Shown here piece after piece: positions 8,661 to 15,927 of a DNA stretch of 64,000 nt; within the stretch, counting starts at the first letter, position 1, and the number at the start of each line of letters is the position of its first letter. A program made the translations under genes and the position numbers. The notes below the pieces were generated by a model that searched no databases, had not been told where the DNA came from, and saw only the letters and a program-made list of their open reading frames with translations. Origin of the DNA: Pseudomonadota bacterium (GTDB lineage: Bacteria > Pseudomonadota > Gammaproteobacteria > Xanthomonadales > Xanthomonadaceae); contig JAEWGI010000029.1 of NCBI GenBank assembly GCA_023388355.1, forward strand, positions 1 to 64,000, in the 5' to 3' direction.

Positions 8661-9110
8661 CTACTCCGCCGCAGCCGACTCCAGCGCATCGGCCGGTACC
8701 GCATGCTCGAAGCAGTGGCGGCCGGCCGGATGGCGCCAGCCGGCGTCGACCGGCAGGCCGCGCCGGTTCTGCGCGCGGGTGTCGGTGGCGAAGTCCGCGC
8801 ACAGGCGGTAACGGCGGGCGTCGCGCGGCTCGACGGCGTAGGGCACGCCGCTGACCGGATCGGACAGCGACGGGTCGAGGCCGGTCGCCTGGTCGAGCAT
8901 GTCCACCGATTCCGGCAGCCGTCCTTCGCGCCTGGCGTAGGCCTCGACCGCGGCTTCCAGCTGGCGCAGGTCCTGCACCCGCCGCTCGTCCAGCCGCGCC
9001 TGGCGCTGGGCCGAGGGCGAACCGATCACCGCCACCGCGGCGATCACGGTCGCGGCCACCACCACCGTCGCCGCGATCACCAGGCCGCGGCCCACGCCGG
9101 GCCCGCTCAT
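8661..9110 (-). CDS. Single-pass membrane protein of unknown function, coupled to the DUF5671 gene
   Basis: The ATG at 9110 overlaps the stop of the upstream gene (ATGA), which fixes the start and gives 149 residues. Residues of about 8-32 form one membrane helix (GLVIAATVVVAATVIAAVAVIG). The outer or inner domain then reads LRQLEAAVEAYARREGRLPES and SDPVSGVPYAVEP, a pattern like the periplasmic part of pseudopilins: a helix, then a glycine/proline-rich beta region. There is no prepilin peptidase site, so it is not a normal pilin. Two cysteines late in the domain could form a disulfide. It belongs to a two-gene unit with the DUF5671 protein; its role is unknown. Confidence 0.75.
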   Translation of the reverse strand: MSGPGVGRGLVIAATVVVAATVIAAVAVIGSPSAQRQARLDERRVQDLRQLEAAVEAYARREGRLPESVDMLDQATGLDPSLSDPVSGVPYAVEPRDARRYRLCADFATDTRAQNRRGLPVDAGWRHPAGRHCFEHAVPADALESAAAE

Positions 9111-9748
9111 GCGTCCACCTCTTCGCGGCGCAGGTCCGACAGGTAGTAGCCGAAGGCGGTGCCGGCAATCGTGCCGACCACCACGACCTTGAGCACGAAG
9201 CGCAGGCTGGCCTCGCCGCCGAGCACGTTGTAGACCAGCGCCACCAGGTCGCAGATCAGCACCGTGGCGGCCAGGAACAGGGTCAGGTAGGTCAGCCAGC
9301 GCCGCACCGGCGACAGACGCCGGTTCGGATCGCGGGCCACGTCGCCGCCGATGCGCCAGGCCAGCCATGCGAACACCGGGAACGCGACCACCAGGCTGGC
9401 GATCGACCAGCGCATCGACTGCCCCAGCCGCTGCACCCGGTAGGCCGGGTCGGCCGCGTCGGGCAGGAAGTGGTTGATCAGGTCGAACAGCAGGCTGCCC
9501 AGGTGCCAGGCCGACAGGTACAGGGTGGCGAACAGCAGCAGGTATTCGAACGCCTCGCGCGCCGACAGCTGCGGGCGCGGCCGCGGTACCGGCACGGGGA
9601 AGGCGACGTCGGCATAGGCGGCCAGGGCCGCGCGCACCTGGGCATCGCTCCACCCGGCGTCGGCCAGGGTCGATACCACCTGCGGCCGCGGCACGCCCGC
9701 GGCGAGCGCGTCGCGCACGAAGCGCTCCAGTTCCAGCGTCGAGGCCAT
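9107..9748 (-). CDS. DUF5671-domain membrane protein
   Basis: About 213 residues if translation starts at the ATG at 9748 (MASTLELERFVRDALAAG), which has GGGA at 8 nt. Another ATG two codons upstream at 9754 is too close to that site. The N-terminal 50 residues form a helical domain (LADAGWSDAQVRAALAAYAD). Four membrane helices of the DUF5671 type follow: AFEYLLLFATLYLSAWHLG, then WSIASLVVAFPVFAWLAW, WLTYLTLFLAATVLICDLV and VVVVGTIAGTAFGYYLSD. The domain's function is not known. The stop overlaps the next start by ATGA, so the two proteins are probably made in equal amounts and may form a complex. Confidence 0.8.
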   Translation of the reverse strand: MASTLELERFVRDALAAGVPRPQVVSTLADAGWSDAQVRAALAAYADVAFPVPVPRPRPQLSAREAFEYLLLFATLYLSAWHLGSLLFDLINHFLPDAADPAYRVQRLGQSMRWSIASLVVAFPVFAWLAWRIGGDVARDPNRRLSPVRRWLTYLTLFLAATVLICDLVALVYNVLGGEASLRFVLKVVVVGTIAGTAFGYYLSDLRREEVDA

Positions 9749-9823
9749 GGGCATTCCCGGCTGCGGATCGGTCCGCCACCCTGGGCGGGGTTCGCGGCCC
9801 GGTCAAGCCGCGCGGGCAAAGTC

Positions 9824-9859
9824 GTCGCCTGCGCGACGAGGGGTCGACCCGCAGGCGAC
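9824..9859. repeat. Perfect 10-bp inverted repeat upstream of the DUF5671 gene
   Basis: GTCGCCTGCG (9824-9833) and CGCAGGCGAC (9850-9859) are separated by 16 nt in the 270-bp gap between two minus-strand genes. No T-run follows in either direction. It could be a weak attenuator, a REP-type repeat or a regulator site. Nothing else is recognised in this gap. Confidence 0.45.
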
Positions 9860-10018
9860 CTGCCGCCGGGCCCGCCGGGTCGGCCGGCGCCGCGGATCGA
9901 CAGCTGCCCCGCCGGATGCCGACCGACGGCCGGCCCGTTCCCGGCAGTTCGCCGGGAGATGGGGCCGCCGGAAACCGGTGGCGGGCCGGGTGGCCGGGCC
10001 GACGCCGCGCCAGCGCGC

Positions 10019-10453
10019 TCAGTCGGCGTCCGCGCCGATGATCTCGCCGCTGTCCGGGTCCAGGCGCAGGCCGACCTCGCGGCCCGACTGGTCGTCGGCC
10101 TCGGCCTTCCACAGGCCGTCGTCGAACTCGACGTCGTGCACGTTGCTGTAGCCGGCGGCGGCGAGCCTGGCCTTGATGTCGGCCTCGCCGAGGGTGGACA
10201 CCTGTTCGTCGGCGTAGATCCCGCCGGTGGCCGGGTCCAGGCGCACGTCGACGCGCTTGCCGTCGGCGCTGCGCGCGTCGGCCTGCCACATGCCGTCGTC
10301 GAACTCGACGTCGTTGACGCCGGTGTAGCCCTGCGCTTCGAGCGTGGCGCGCACTTCGGCGGCGGTCAGGGTGTCCTGGGCGGCGGCGGCGCCGGTGGCG
10401 GCGGCCAGGGCCAGGGCGAGCCAGGTCTTGCGGCTGCGAAGGATCGGATGCAT
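10019..10453 (-). CDS. Secreted protein with two tandem PepSY domains
   Basis: The start at 10453 (MHPILRSRKTWLALALAA) has AGGAG 8 nt upstream and begins a clear Sec signal peptide ending near AAAAQD, residue 24-25; upstream in-frame codons lack both. The mature part of about 120 residues is two near-identical PepSY units. Each runs from a helix (AEVRATLEAQGYTGV, AEDIKARLAAAGYSNV-like) to VEFDDGxWxAxA, then a strand with RLDPxxGxI. PepSY domains are inhibitory or binding modules of periplasmic proteins, often linked to metal or stress systems. Internal duplication is evident. It is alone in its transcription unit. The ligand or partner is unknown. Confidence 0.8.
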   Translation of the reverse strand: MHPILRSRKTWLALALAAATGAAAAQDTLTAAEVRATLEAQGYTGVNDVEFDDGMWQADARSADGKRVDVRLDPATGGIYADEQVSTLGEADIKARLAAAGYSNVHDVEFDDGLWKAEADDQSGREVGLRLDPDSGEIIGADAD

Positions 10454-10717
10454 CACGCGCACTCCTGTGGTGGGGGAGGACGCATGCTGGTTCGGGGGCG
10501 GGCAAGCGGTCGTGAACGCGGCGGCGCGGAATGCGTTGCGGTTCACGTTGGGGTGGGAAGTCGGGCTGCGGCGGCGGGCCGTCACCGCTATCCAGTTCTT
10601 CGACACGCGCGGCTGCCGCCCTGCTCCTTCCCCCCGTTTTTGTTACCCCCGCGCGCGGGGGGAGGTCGGGATGGGGGCGCGCGCCGCGAACGCCGCCGCG
10701 AATGGGAGAAGAACCAG
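10454..10717. other. Intergenic region with one copy of a dispersed C/G-rich repeat
   Basis: The gap between the GlsB-type gene and the PepSY gene holds the PepSY ribosome site at its left end. At about 10640-10690 lies a run of C, then GCGCGCGGGGGGAGG, then GGTCGGGATGGGGGCGCG. The same kind of block recurs at 38197, 38288 and 44040. No gene is seen here. Confidence 0.5.
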
Positions 10718-10742
10718 AAAAAAGCCCGGCTCACGCCGGGCT
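10718..10742 (-). terminator. Rho-independent terminator of the GlsB-type gene
   Basis: On the minus strand AGCCCGGC and GCCGGGCT pair around a 4-nt loop and are followed directly by six T residues. It lies 26 bp past the stop of the minus-strand gene at 10768. This is the textbook form of an intrinsic terminator. Confidence 0.9.
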
Positions 10743-10767
10743 GTATCGGTTCCGCTGGACGCCCTGC

Positions 10768-11034
10768 TCAGCGCACGCTGCCGCGCCGGAACAGGTTCAC
10801 GATCGCCAGCAGGATGATCGCGCCGATCAGCGACACGACGAAGCTCATGATCGTGATGCCGTCGTTGATCGAGCCCGCACCCAGCAGCGGCCCGATCAGC
10901 CAGCCGCCGATCAGCGCGCCGACGATGCCGACCACGATGTTGAGCAGGATTCCCTGCTGCCCATCGCGCCTCATGATGATGCTTGCCAGCCAGCCGACGA
11001 TGCCGCCGACGATGAGCCAGATGATGATGCCCAT
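10768..11034 (-). CDS. GlsB/YeaQ/YmgE-family stress-response membrane protein
   Basis: The start at 11034 (MGIIIWLIVGGIVGWLAS) has AGGAG 8 nt upstream, giving 88 residues. The glycine-zipper membrane pattern of the family is complete: GGIVGWLASIIMRR, then NIVVGIVGALIGGWLIGPLLG, then a third helix VVSLIGAIILLAIVNLFRR. These small inner-membrane proteins are induced by stress in many bacteria, but their molecular job is not settled. It is followed by a strong intrinsic terminator, so it is a single-gene unit. Longer in-frame starts would add unrelated sequence. Confidence 0.9.
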   Translation of the reverse strand: MGIIIWLIVGGIVGWLASIIMRRDGQQGILLNIVVGIVGALIGGWLIGPLLGAGSINDGITIMSFVVSLIGAIILLAIVNLFRRGSVR

Positions 11035-11119
11035 GCCTGTCTCCTGTCTGATGAGTGCCCCGGCGCACGGGTGCGCGGGGCCGGTTATCGATGCTGACAG
11101 CGGGATCGTGACGGCAACG

Positions 11120-12520
11120 TCAGCGCGCGGCCCCGTCTTCGCCGCAGCGCAGCAGGCGCAGCAGGGCCGCACGCGGCAGCTTACCGGTGTCGTTGCGCGG
11201 CAGCGCGTCCACCCGCCGCAGCGGCCGCGGCAGGAACACCGGATCCATGCACCGGCGCAGGGCGTCGCGCATCGCCGCCTCGTCGAGCGTGTCGCTGACG
11301 TAGACCGCGGCGATCCGGCGCACGCCGGCGCGCTCGTCGTCGAGCTGGAACACCGCGCCGTCGCGCACACCGGGCACCTCCAGCAGGCGCCGGCCGAGGT
11401 CGGCCAGGGAGGCGCGCTTGCCCGCGATTTCGAGCAGATCGGCATGGCGCCCGCGCAGCACGAAGCCGCGCTCGCCGCGGGGTTCGACCAGGTCGGCAAG
11501 CAGCACAGGTTCGGCCAGGTGCGCGGCCGACACCAGGGTGCCGTCGGGCCGCGGCTGCAGGCGCACGCCCGGATAGGCTGTCCAGGCCTCGTCGACCGCC
11601 GTGCGGCGGCTGGCGATGATGCAGGTTTCGGTGGAGCCGAATGTCTCGCGCACCTCGCAGCCGCAGCGCGCCTCCGCTTCGGCCGCCAGCGCCTGCGGAA
11701 GCGGTGCGGTCGCGGTGACGATGCCGGCCAGCGGCGGCAGCGCGACGTCCGAGGCCAGCAGCGTGCGCAGGTGCACCGGCGTGGTCACCAGCACCCGCGC
11801 GCCCGGGGCCTCGTGCAGCGCGCGGGCGATGTCGTCGGGAAAGAACGGGCGCCCGCGGTGCACCGACACCGGGCCGAGCAGCGGCAACATCACCGACAGC
11901 TCGATGCCGTACATGTGCTGCGGCGGCACCGTCGCGATCACCTGCGCCGTCGCCTCCGGCGCCCACAGCCCGGCCAGCGCGGCCAGATTCTGGGCCGTGC
12001 TGGTGCGCAGCGAGCCCAGGGTCTTGGCGTGCGGGGTGGGCGTGCCGGTGCTGCCGGAGGTGAATCCGATCGCGACCACCGCATCGTCGGCGACCCGCAG
12101 CGGCGCGCCTTCCAGCGACGCCAGCTGCGGCGGCAGGTGCACGAAGTGCGCGTCGGGCGCGGCGATTGCGGCGTCGCAGCCGCAGGCCCCGCCGTCGCCG
12201 ATGCAGTAGCTGTCGGCATGGCGCGCGCGCACCTCGTCGATCGCGGCCCGGGTGCGTGTGGGCGGCAGCAGGTTCACCTGGCCGCGCACGGCCACGGCGC
12301 AGAACGCGACCAGGAAGCGGTAGCGGTCCTCGCACAGGTTCACCGCGTGCGCGGCATCGGGCAGGCGCGCGGCCAGCGCGCGCACATGCGCGGCGAACGC
12401 ATCGCGGCTGACGCCGCCGTCGCCGTCGAAGGCGAACGCGGCCGCGCCGTCGCCTGCCGGCAGCGGCGACGGTTCCCGTCCTTGCGTTTGCGTTGTGTTG
12501 TGCTGGATGACCGCCGACAT
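11120..12520 (-). CDS. AMP-dependent acyl/aryl ligase, aryl-polyene (xanthomonadin) type
   Basis: A 466-residue member of the ANL adenylating superfamily, shorter than typical acyl-CoA synthetases. The ATP loop is [18 protein letters not shown]. Later motifs are [10 protein letters not shown] (aromatic/acyl pocket and adenine contact), the hinge Asp-Leu region [17 protein letters not shown], and the catalytic C-terminal lysine in [12 protein letters not shown]. Such short AMP ligases load acyl groups onto carrier proteins in aryl-polyene/xanthomonadin pigment and fatty-acid-like pathways. It is divergent from a phosphopantetheinyl transferase gene 68 bp away, which fits a carrier-protein pathway. 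No other pigment genes lie in the window, so substrate and pathway are inferred. Confidence 0.75.
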   Translation of the reverse strand: MSAVIQHNTTQTQGREPSPLPAGDGAAAFAFDGDGGVSRDAFAAHVRALAARLPDAAHAVNLCEDRYRFLVAFCAVAVRGQVNLLPPTRTRAAIDEVRARHADSYCIGDGGACGCDAAIAAPDAHFVHLPPQLASLEGAPLRVADDAVVAIGFTSGSTGTPTPHAKTLGSLRTSTAQNLAALAGLWAPEATAQVIATVPPQHMYGIELSVMLPLLGPVSVHRGRPFFPDDIARALHEAPGARVLVTTPVHLRTLLASDVALPPLAGIVTATAPLPQALAAEAEARCGCEVRETFGSTETCIIASRRTAVDEAWTAYPGVRLQPRPDGTLVSAAHLAEPVLLADLVEPRGERGFVLRGRHADLLEIAGKRASLADLGRRLLEVPGVRDGAVFQLDDERAGVRRIAAVYVSDTLDEAAMRDALRRCMDPVFLPRPLRRVDALPRNDTGKLPRAALLRLLRCGEDGAAR

Positions 12521-12588
12521 CGTCCCGACCGGCGGCTCCCGGAGTTCACGCCGCCCGGCCGCTAGCTTACGCTGGCCCGCCCCTTGCC

Positions 12589-13209
12589 ATGGAATCCACC
12601 GCTCCGATGTCCCCCGCGGACGACAGCCTCGACCTGGGCCAGGTGCGCTGCGCCTGGGGTCCGTACCGGCGCGGCGAGCCGGCCGAGCCGCAGGCCCGGC
12701 GCTGGCTGGCGCGGGAGCTCGCGCTGCCCGAGGACGCGCTGGCGCTGTGGCGCGACGGGCGCGGCCGCCCGCACCTGGGTGCGGCCCACGCCGGCCTCGA
12801 CGCCAACTGGAGCCACAGCGGCGAGCGGCTGCTGGTGGCGCTGGCGCGGGGCGCGCGGGTGGGCGCGGACATCGAATGGCTGCGGCCGCGGCCGGCGGCG
12901 ATGACCCTGGCGCGGCGCTTCTTCACCCCGGGCGAGGCGGCCCAGCTGGGCGCGCTGCCGGCGCAGGAGGCCGAGGACTGGTTCGTGAGGCTGTGGTGCG
13001 CCAAGGAGGCGGTGCTCAAGGCGCACGGCCACGGCATCGCGTTCGGGCTGGAGAAGCTCGAGTTCGCCCGCGACGGCGAGCGCTGGCGGCTGCAGGCCTG
13101 CGATCCGGAGCTGGGCGCGCCGGAAGACTGGCATCTGCACGCGTTCACGCCCGCGCCGGGCTACCTGGCCACGCTGGCCTGGCGACCGGCTTCTACAATG
13201 TCGCGATGA
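12589..13209 (+). CDS. 4'-phosphopantetheinyl transferase, Sfp/HetI type
   Basis: A 206-residue transferase that moves the phosphopantetheine arm of CoA onto a carrier-protein serine. All three family motifs are seen: [13 protein letters not shown] (motif 1), [10 protein letters not shown] (motif 2 with the Mg-binding Asp and Glu), and [20 protein letters not shown] (motif 3). A second ATG at 12607 would shorten it by six residues. It shares ATGA with rsmG, so it is the first gene of a likely rsmG-parA-parB unit. The divergent AMP ligase suggests that its main client is a pigment or polyketide-like carrier protein, as for the HetI-like enzyme needed for xanthomonadin in Xanthomonas. Confidence 0.9.
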   Translation: MESTAPMSPADDSLDLGQVRCAWGPYRRGEPAEPQARRWLARELALPEDALALWRDGRGRPHLGAAHAGLDANWSHSGERLLVALARGARVGADIEWLRPRPAAMTLARRFFTPGEAAQLGALPAQEAEDWFVRLWCAKEAVLKAHGHGIAFGLEKLEFARDGERWRLQACDPELGAPEDWHLHAFTPAPGYLATLAWRPASTMSR

Positions 13210-13847
13210 CCGATTCCCCTCCGGATCCGCTGCGCGCCGCGCTCGAAGCCGGCCTGGCCGCGCTCGGATCCGGGCGCGCCCTGGCCGACCCGCTGCTGGC
13301 CTACTTGGCCCTGCTGCAGCGCTGGAACGCGGCCTACAACCTCACCGCCATCCGCGATCCGGAGCAGATGGTGACCCTGCACCTGCTCGATTCTCTGGCG
13401 ATCGTGCCGCACGTCGCCGGCATTTCCCGCCTGGCCGACCTCGGCACCGGCGCCGGCCTGCCCGGGATCCCGCTGGCGATCGCCCGGCCCGACCTGCAGG
13501 TGACCCTGGTCGAGTCCAACGGCAAGAAGGCGCGCTTCCTGCGCGAGGCCGTGCGCCAGCTGCCGCTGGCCAACGCGCGGGTGGCCGAATCGCGCGCCGA
13601 GGCGCTGGACGAACCGGCCGGCTTCGACGCGATCACCGCGCGCGCACTGGCGCCGCTGGCCGAGATCATCGCCGTGGGCGGACACCTGGTCGCCCCCCGC
13701 GGCCGCCTGCTGGCGATGAAGGGCCAGCGCCCCGACGCCGAGCTGGCCGCGCTCCCGGCCGGCTGGCGGCTGCGGTCAGTGCAGCCGCTGCCGGTACCGG
13801 GGCTGGCGGCCGAGCGCCACCTGGTGGTGGTCGAACGCCTGGAGTGA
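13206..13847 (+). CDS. rsmG: 16S rRNA (guanine-527-N7)-methyltransferase RsmG
   Basis: The start at 13206 ([16 protein letters not shown]) overlaps the stop of the transferase gene by ATGA and gives 213 residues. The Rossmann SAM-binding loop [17 protein letters not shown] is intact, preceded by the GidB hallmark [24 protein letters not shown]. The next strand gives [14 protein letters not shown]. RsmG methylates G527 of 16S rRNA; loss gives low-level streptomycin resistance in several bacteria. The position just before parA and parB is the usual one in proteobacteria, often near the replication origin. Confidence 0.95.
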   Translation: MTDSPPDPLRAALEAGLAALGSGRALADPLLAYLALLQRWNAAYNLTAIRDPEQMVTLHLLDSLAIVPHVAGISRLADLGTGAGLPGIPLAIARPDLQVTLVESNGKKARFLREAVRQLPLANARVAESRAEALDEPAGFDAITARALAPLAEIIAVGGHLVAPRGRLLAMKGQRPDAELAALPAGWRLRSVQPLPVPGLAAERHLVVVERLE

Positions 13848-14044
13848 GCCCGCCCGCTGCGCGCCCGGGGCCGCGACCGGCACCCCCGCCGGCGCAGAAA
13901 CGCGCTCCGGAACGCCCGCGGAAAGCCGTCCCCGGCGCGGTTCCGGCCACGGCGCGCGGCGCTGGCGGCCGCGGCGCGGCATAATCCCCCGTCCGGGCCG
14001 CCCTTTGCGGCCGATTCCCGCCGCAACCGAGGCACCCGGACCCC

Positions 14045-14869
14045 ATGGCCCGCATCATCGCCATTGCCAACCAGAAGGGAGGCGTCGGCAAGACCACCAC
14101 CGCGGTCAACCTGGCCGCGGCGCTGGCCGCCACCCCCAGGCGCGTGCTGCTGATCGACCTCGACGCCCAGGGCAACGCCACCATGGGCAGCGGGATCGAC
14201 AAACGCGACCTGCACGCCTCCACCTGCGACGTGCTGCTCGAGGAGCTGCACGCCGAGGACGCGATCGTCGAAACCCCCGAAGGCTACGACCTGCTGCCGG
14301 GCAACACCGACCTGACCGCGGCCGAGATCGAGCTGATGGACGAGGACGGGCGCGAGCAGCGGCTCAAGCGCGCGCTCGAACCGCTGCGCCCGCGTTACGA
14401 CTACATCATCATCGACTGCCCGCCGGCGCTGTCGCTGCTCACCCTCAACGCGCTGACCGCGGCCGATTCGGTGCTGGTGCCGATGCAGTGCGAGTACTAC
14501 GCGCTGGAGGGACTCAGCGCGCTGCTGGACACCATCGAGGCGCTCAAGGCGCGGCTCAACCCGGCGCTGGAAATCGAAGGCGTGCTGCGCACCATGTTCG
14601 ACGTGCGCAACAACCTGGCCAACGCGGTCTCGGCCGAACTGGTCCAACACTTCGGTGACAGGGTGTTCCGTACCATCGTGCCGCGCAACGTGCGCCTGGC
14701 CGAAGCGCCCAGCCACGGCCAGAGCATCATCGGATACGACCGCGGCTCGCGCGGCGGCATCGCCTATCTCGGCCTGGCCGGGGAAATGGTGCGCCGCCAG
14801 CGCGAACGCGAACAGGCCGCGCAGCAGGCGCGGCAGGAGACCAGCGACATGAGCCAGACCCCCGCATGA
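14045..14869 (+). CDS. parA: Chromosome-partitioning ATPase ParA
   Basis: A 274-residue Soj/ParA-type P-loop ATPase. The deviant Walker A motif is ANQKGGVGKTTTAVNLA, with both the signature Lys before GGVG and the P-loop Lys. DLDAQGNATMGSG follows, then Walker B in YDYIIIDCPPALSLL. The C-terminus ends in an Arg/Gln-rich helix, RRQREREQAAQQARQE. ParA binds DNA as an ATP dimer and moves ParB-bound origins. Its end overlaps the start of parB by ATGA. A CATAAT hexamer at 13980-13985 may be a promoter -10 box of its own, though no good -35 is visible. Confidence 0.95.
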   Translation: MARIIAIANQKGGVGKTTTAVNLAAALAATPRRVLLIDLDAQGNATMGSGIDKRDLHASTCDVLLEELHAEDAIVETPEGYDLLPGNTDLTAAEIELMDEDGREQRLKRALEPLRPRYDYIIIDCPPALSLLTLNALTAADSVLVPMQCEYYALEGLSALLDTIEALKARLNPALEIEGVLRTMFDVRNNLANAVSAELVQHFGDRVFRTIVPRNVRLAEAPSHGQSIIGYDRGSRGGIAYLGLAGEMVRRQREREQAAQQARQETSDMSQTPA

Positions 14870-15792
14870 GCGCCGCCAAGCCAGCGCCCGCAAAGGCGCC
14901 CGCCAAGAAGCGCGGCCTCGGCCGCGGCCTGGAGGCCCTGCTCGGGCCCAAGGCCGCCGCCGACGCGCCGAAACTCGAAGCCGCCCCGGGCGACACCCTG
15001 CGCAACCTGCCGGTCGATGCGCTGCGCCCGGGCAAGTACCAGCCGCGCAAGCACTGGGACAGCGACAAGCTCAGCGAACTGGCCGAATCGATCCGCGCCC
15101 AGGGCGTGATCCAGCCGATCGTGGTGCGCCAGCTGGCCGACCGCACCTACGAGATCATCGCCGGCGAGCGCCGCTGGCGGGCCTCGAAGGAAGCCGGGCT
15201 GGCCGAGGTCCCGGCGGTGGTGCGCGAGGTCGACGACCGCACCATGGTGGCGCTGGCGCTGATCGAGAACATCCAGCGCGAGGACCTCAACCCGCTGGAG
15301 GAAGCGCAGGCGCTGCAGCGCCTGATCGACGAGTTCGACCTCACCCACGCCGCCGCCGCCGAGGCGGTGGGGCGCTCGCGCGCGGCGGTGTCCAACCTGC
15401 TGCGGCTGCTGGAGCTGCCGCCGGCGATCCGCGCCCTGGTGGAGGCGCGCAAGCTGGAGATGGGCCACGCTCGCGCCCTGCTCACGCTCTCGCCCGAGCT
15501 GGCCGCGAAGCTGGCGCGCGAAGCGGCCGAGGAAGGCTGGTCGGTGCGCGAGGTCGAACATCGCGCCGCGCAGTTCGCCGCCGGCAAGCTGCCGGCTTCG
15601 TCGAAGAGGAAGAAGGCCGGTGGCCGCGCCGCCACCGCCCCGGACATCGCCAGCCTCGAGAACGAACTGTCGGAAGCGCTGGGCGCGAAGGTGGCCATCC
15701 AGAACGGCCGCAACAACCGCGGCAAGCTGGTGATCCATTACACCGGGCTGGATGCGCTCGACGGGGTGCTGGAGCGGCTGCGCCGCAGGTGA
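14866..15792 (+). CDS. parB: Chromosome-partitioning CTPase/DNA-binding protein ParB
   Basis: A 308-residue ParB/Spo0J protein. A basic N-terminal tail (KAPAKKRGLGRGLEALLG) that stimulates ParA is followed by the CTP-binding fold. Its boxes are PGKYQPRKHWD, VIQPIVVRQ, and GERRWRASKEAGL, the GERRxRA box. The helix-turn-helix VGRSRAAVSNLLRLLELP binds parS. A linker rich in Lys (SSKRKKAGG) leads to the C-terminal dimer domain. I saw no copy of the canonical parS palindrome TGTTTCACGTGAAACA in this window. It is translated in step with parA through an ATGA overlap. Confidence 0.95.
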   Translation: MSAAKPAPAKAPAKKRGLGRGLEALLGPKAAADAPKLEAAPGDTLRNLPVDALRPGKYQPRKHWDSDKLSELAESIRAQGVIQPIVVRQLADRTYEIIAGERRWRASKEAGLAEVPAVVREVDDRTMVALALIENIQREDLNPLEEAQALQRLIDEFDLTHAAAAEAVGRSRAAVSNLLRLLELPPAIRALVEARKLEMGHARALLTLSPELAAKLAREAAEEGWSVREVEHRAAQFAAGKLPASSKRKKAGGRAATAPDIASLENELSEALGAKVAIQNGRNNRGKLVIHYTGLDALDGVLERLRRR

Positions 15793-15847
15793 GCGGCGGC
15801 GCGGCGTGATCGACCGCCACGCCCGACCCGCACGACGCCATCCTCCG

Positions 15848-15887
15848 CGGGAGCAGGCCCAGGCGCCGTCGCCTGCGGTCGCTCCCG
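15848..15887. repeat. Hairpin-forming repeat between parB and the acetyltransferase gene
   Basis: CGGGAGC (15848-15854) pairs with GCTCCCG (15881-15887), and inside it CAGGCG pairs with CGCCTG around a short loop. There is no T-run, so this is more like a REP element of the GGGAGC type than a classical terminator, though it may still stop or stabilise the parAB transcript. Confidence 0.5.
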
Positions 15888-15927
15888 TCAGCCACGGGCC
15901 ATGCGCCGCAATGAATACTGTGCCGCC

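Noticed and set aside
13848..15927. parS centromere site next to parAB
   Set aside because: No match to TGTTTCACGTGAAACA was found here or elsewhere in the window.
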